A stretch of DNA of 59,986 nucleotides from Minisyncoccota bacterium (GTDB taxonomy: Bacteria > Patescibacteriota > Minisyncoccia > Phycocordibacterales > Zambryskibacteraceae), in NCBI GenBank assembly GCA_020059045.1, contig JAGVCW010000024.1, forward strand, positions 1 through 59,986. The letters run 5' to 3'. Below, piece by piece: positions 57,399-59,986 of the stretch (the first letter of the stretch is position 1; the number at the start of each line of letters is the position of its first letter). The notes beneath the pieces were generated by a model. It was not told the origin of the DNA. It made no database searches and worked only from the letters and a program-made list of their open reading frames with translations. The position numbers were made by a program, and so were the translations under genes.

Positions 57399-58445
57399 AT
57401 GAAGCATTCTAGTTTGTACAAGAACCTTGCCATACTACTTTTCTTCTCATTTTTGATACCGGGCACTTCTTTTTCACAGAGTACTTTTTCATTTTCAAGT
57501 AATTTATCTCTAGGAGCGAAAGGCGTTGATGTTTTAGAGTTACAAAAGGCTCTAAATATGGACACCAGGACAGCGGTTGCTTTTTCTGGGCCTGGCTCTC
57601 TTGGGGAAGAAACAGATTATTTCGGGGCACTTACTCGACTTGCTGTAATTAAATTTCAAGAAATTTACAAAAATGAGACCCTCGTACCAGCTCAGCTTTC
57701 AAGTGGAACAGGTTTTGTTGGCATATTTACACGTACAAAGCTAAATAATTTGCTAACGAAATCCCCGAGCGCTGTAAGTAATTTACCCGTACATATAGAA
57801 ACCCCAGCATTGCCGAATAACGCCGTTCCTACTTTCAATGAATCGGCACTATCTTCGCTTGGAGTTGGTTTGGGTCCCATGCTTTATGGAATTGAACCGT
57901 ACTTTGTGAAACCTGGTTCGAACATTATTCTTCGTGGGAAAGGGTTTTTTGGTGACAATCAGGTTTTTATTGATGGAAAGTTATTTTTAGACAAAATTAA
58001 AGGAAGCAAAGAAGGAACAGCTATAAATGTCACACTAAACCAAACTATAGCGATAGGTAAGCATTCAGTTTTTGTAAAAAATATAAACGGCACTACCGAA
58101 AACCAACCTAATGCAGTAGATGTTATGGTAGTAAGTGAAGTACCTATTCCTCCGTCTATCACATACATTTCACCTACAACGATTGCTTCTGACTCCACTG
58201 ATGAAATTGTTATAACAGGACAAAACTTTTCCCCTGATGGGAATTTGATAGTGGGAATACTTGGGCCAACCAAGTTATTTCCCTCCCAAAGTAATAATAT
58301 TCGTTTAAAGCTGTCTGATTTCCCTGGCACTGCTCAGTTTAAAAATGTACCAATAGGTTACAAAATCATAGTTCCTGTCTATCTTATAATTCAAAATAGT
58401 AGTGGAACTTCAAATCCGATAAAAATTGATGTTATTGTTAAGTAG
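57399..58445 (+). CDS. Secreted peptidoglycan-binding and IPT/TIG-domain protein
   Basis: 348 residues. A signal peptide (residues 8-26), then a PG_binding_1 domain: SLGAKGVDVLELQKALNM, followed by TDYFGALTRLAVIKFQEIYK and GIFTRTKLNNLL (about 36-120). After a linker come two IPT/TIG-like beta domains (about 150-240, 245-348), for example ILRGKGFFGDNQVFIDGKLF and EIVITGQNFSPDGNL. This is an exported protein likely attached to the cell wall. TAAAAT six bases before the ATG suggests leaderless transcription. It is divergent from the secretion locus. Confidence 0.85.
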   Translation: MKHSSLYKNLAILLFFSFLIPGTSFSQSTFSFSSNLSLGAKGVDVLELQKALNMDTRTAVAFSGPGSLGEETDYFGALTRLAVIKFQEIYKNETLVPAQLSSGTGFVGIFTRTKLNNLLTKSPSAVSNLPVHIETPALPNNAVPTFNESALSSLGVGLGPMLYGIEPYFVKPGSNIILRGKGFFGDNQVFIDGKLFLDKIKGSKEGTAINVTLNQTIAIGKHSVFVKNINGTTENQPNAVDVMVVSEVPIPPSITYISPTTIASDSTDEIVITGQNFSPDGNLIVGILGPTKLFPSQSNNIRLKLSDFPGTAQFKNVPIGYKIIVPVYLIIQNSSGTSNPIKIDVIVK

Positions 58446-58446
58446 C

Positions 58447-58869
58447 ATGACAAATCTGTTACAAAATAAAATAATAAAAGTTTCTGCACTTATACTTATC
58501 TTAGTTTTATTTACCTTTACCTTTGCTTCACCTGTGGCTGCACAAAGTTTGATGCAGTTTGGTGGGTGGGTATCATTTGTATTCTACTGTGCATGCAGTA
58601 ACAGCTGGCTTGTGTCATATATGCCACCATATCCATTAACCTACCCCTGGGTTACAAGACAGCTCGTGCTAACACCCACAACAATACTTCATGCTTATAC
58701 ACAGTTTCTGACAATACCCGTTATTACTTCTTGGCATTTGGGACAATTCGTTCCTGGAGTTCAAATGTGCTGGATTCCTGGAACCCCCTGCATTGTTGTG
58801 CCCTCTGATGGAGCCATCTTTCGTGTAGGGTCTAGTTTCCCTGGGTGGCCATCTCCTCTTGGAACTTAG
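58447..58869 (+). CDS. Small secreted, cysteine- and proline-containing protein
   Basis: Starts one base after the previous stop (MTNLLQNKIIKVSALILILV); the longer frame overlaps that gene. A signal peptide ends near VAAQS. The mature part, about 100 residues, is rich in Trp, Tyr and Pro (SYMPPYPLTYPWV, HLGQFVPGVQMCWIPGTPCI) with four cysteines, suggesting two disulfides. No family recognised. It is coupled to the PG-binding gene and its 3' end overlaps rsmA on the other strand by 38 bases. Confidence 0.6.
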   Translation: MTNLLQNKIIKVSALILILVLFTFTFASPVAAQSLMQFGGWVSFVFYCACSNSWLVSYMPPYPLTYPWVTRQLVLTPTTILHAYTQFLTIPVITSWHLGQFVPGVQMCWIPGTPCIVVPSDGAIFRVGSSFPGWPSPLGT

Positions 58870-59644
58870 ACAACTTCCTCCAGTCCTCAGGTAAAAGGTT
58901 CTCTGGTCGAGACTTTGGATCAATGTGAGTTTTTTCTAGCACGGTTTTAGTTTGTGGCCCGAATACCTTTGTTAGAGTTCTACCAAGAGTTTTTCTTTTA
59001 CCTGCAAAAGCAATTTTAGCTAGTTTAAAAAACTGTTCTTCTGAGGTTCCTTTAAAAAAGTTTTTTGAGATTTTTGTTATAGAAAGAATTGCTGCGTCTA
59101 CATTTGGGGCGGGGCTAAATGATCCACGGCTCACCCTTTTAATAATTTTTGGTACCCCGTAGGCTTTTACCGAAAGTGACAGGAGACTCTCCTTTCCATC
59201 TCGCGCAACTATTCTTTCTGCAACTTCTTTCTGAACCATAAGAAGCATCTCTTGAGGTTGGTGGGTACTTTCAAGAAATTTGCGAAGAAGTACGCCTGTA
59301 ATGTAGTACGGAATATTAGCTACAACTTTGTATGGTTTACCTTTTTCAACAACATTGTCCACTGACAGATCCAAAATATCTGAGTGAATGATTCTAAGTT
59401 TTCCTGTTTCTATTTCCTCCTTAAAGTCCGCAAAAAGTGTAGGTATTAAACGATCGTCTTTTTCAATTGCAATAACTTTTGCCCTAGCTTCAAGGAGTTT
59501 CCTGGTGAGAACTCCCTTGCCCGGTCCGATTTCTACAACAGTGTCCTCGGGTAAAATCCGCGAAGCTTTTATAATTATGTCCAAAATACCCCTGTTTACT
59601 AGAAAGTTTTGTCCTAACGATTTTTTATTTCTGAAATTTTCCAT
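58832..59644 (-). CDS. rsmA: 16S rRNA dimethyladenosine transferase (RsmA/KsgA)
   Basis: Dimethylates two adjacent adenines near the 16S 3' end. Signatures: KKSLGQNFLVNRGILDIIIK, motif I VVEIGPGKGVLTRKLLEA, and the catalytic motif VANIPYYITGVLLRKF; the C-terminal domain includes FKLAKIAFAGKRKTLGRTL. 270 residues, normal. Its start lies next to the REP-type transposase fragment. Confidence 0.97.
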   Translation of the reverse strand: MENFRNKKSLGQNFLVNRGILDIIIKASRILPEDTVVEIGPGKGVLTRKLLEARAKVIAIEKDDRLIPTLFADFKEEIETGKLRIIHSDILDLSVDNVVEKGKPYKVVANIPYYITGVLLRKFLESTHQPQEMLLMVQKEVAERIVARDGKESLLSLSVKAYGVPKIIKRVSRGSFSPAPNVDAAILSITKISKNFFKGTSEEQFFKLAKIAFAGKRKTLGRTLTKVFGPQTKTVLEKTHIDPKSRPENLLPEDWRKLSKFQEEMATQGN

Positions 59645-59676
59645 GACAGTGGAAGCCGAGCTTCCACGATTTAACT

Positions 59677-59986
59677 CTACTCTAATAAATAATTGTCGAT
59701 TTCGGCCAAGGTCTTTTTTCGTTGAATAATGCTTTTTAAAGCATTTTCGGCAAAGACTTTATAGTCCTCATTAGTATCAAATTGTTCAAGTACAATTTCA
59801 GTTTTGCACAATCTTGTTAGAGGATTGTTACTTGTAAATTCTGCCCAACTAGATCTACTTCTAATTTGATTTTCCTTGTCTTCCGTGTGGTGCGCTCGGT
59901 TGTTTAAGTTAACATATGCACTCAAATGAAGTAGATACTCATTCGAATTTACATGGACTGCTTTAAATTTTCCTTCGAACAAAGAG
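59677..59986 (-). mobile_element. REP-associated tyrosine transposase (RAYT/Y1), C-terminal part, runs off the window
   Basis: The frame is open to the window edge. SLFEGKFKAVHVNSNEYLLH then LSAYVNLNNRAHH is the distinctive middle-to-end region of IS200-like Y1 transposases of the REP-associated type, where the segment reads roughly LFQGRFKA...EYLLHLSRYIHLNP. The HUH metal motif and tyrosine would be upstream, outside the window. These enzymes move or excise small palindromic repeats, so the palindromes in this window are candidate partners. Confidence 0.8.

Overview
The window reads as a chromosome segment of a Patescibacteria (Candidate Phyla Radiation) bacterium, most likely Parcubacteria-like. 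The evidence is the overall gene style: short proteins, many small membrane proteins, a reduced type IV pilus set, a type IV secretion-like locus with surface proteins carrying DxDxDG repeats, GIY-YIG and S23 genes, and a REP-type transposase. No rRNA operon is present, so the placement is inferred from gene content only.

Layout. 0-8 kb: mostly minus-strand accessory genes (MsrA, lipid- or surface-anchored proteins, a hydrolase, a methyltransferase, a nucleoside deaminase). 8-18 kb: seven tRNA genes (His, Leu, Val, a class II tRNA with anticodon CAT, Arg, Ser, Arg) mixed with rplS, an RluA enzyme, a pilMNO-like operon, ruvX and a VKOR protein. 18-20 kb: three solitary orphan genes, each with its own promoter, ribosome binding site and terminator. 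20-36 kb: replication and repair core (ruvA, ruvB, ruvC, mutM, holA-like, polA) with a Mur ligase, tsaE, yebC, tyrS and pilB. 36-44 kb: PBP1A, a DciA-like gene, dnaN, dnaA, rpmH, rnpA, yidC, the classic origin neighbourhood; oriC probably lies beside dnaA. 44-57 kb: one minus-strand type IV secretion-like locus (VirB4, TraC-like, PrgI, VirB6-like, a pilin-like protein fused to an M15-like peptidase domain, secreted partners). 57-60 kb: a peptidoglycan-binding/IPT protein, rsmA, and a REP-type transposase running off the end.

Two gene-expression styles coexist. Most core genes have a TATAAT-like box only 6-9 bases before ATG, with no Shine-Dalgarno, which predicts leaderless mRNAs. A separate set of about eight solitary genes without recognisable relatives has strong Shine-Dalgarno sites, near-consensus promoters and often terminators; several are visibly richer in G+C.

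The most unusual signal is a family of structured, tRNA-linked elements of roughly 130-200 bp immediately 3' of the tRNA-Leu, -Arg(TCT), -Ser and -Lys genes. Each begins with the tRNA 3' end; several carry an inverted complement of that particular tRNA's T-arm, then further hairpins that keep their loops while stem bases change in a compensatory way, and several end in another copy of the tRNA 3' end. At tRNA-Ser the copies punctuate two small genes, giving an integron-like cassette layout without a visible integrase. I do not recognise this family.
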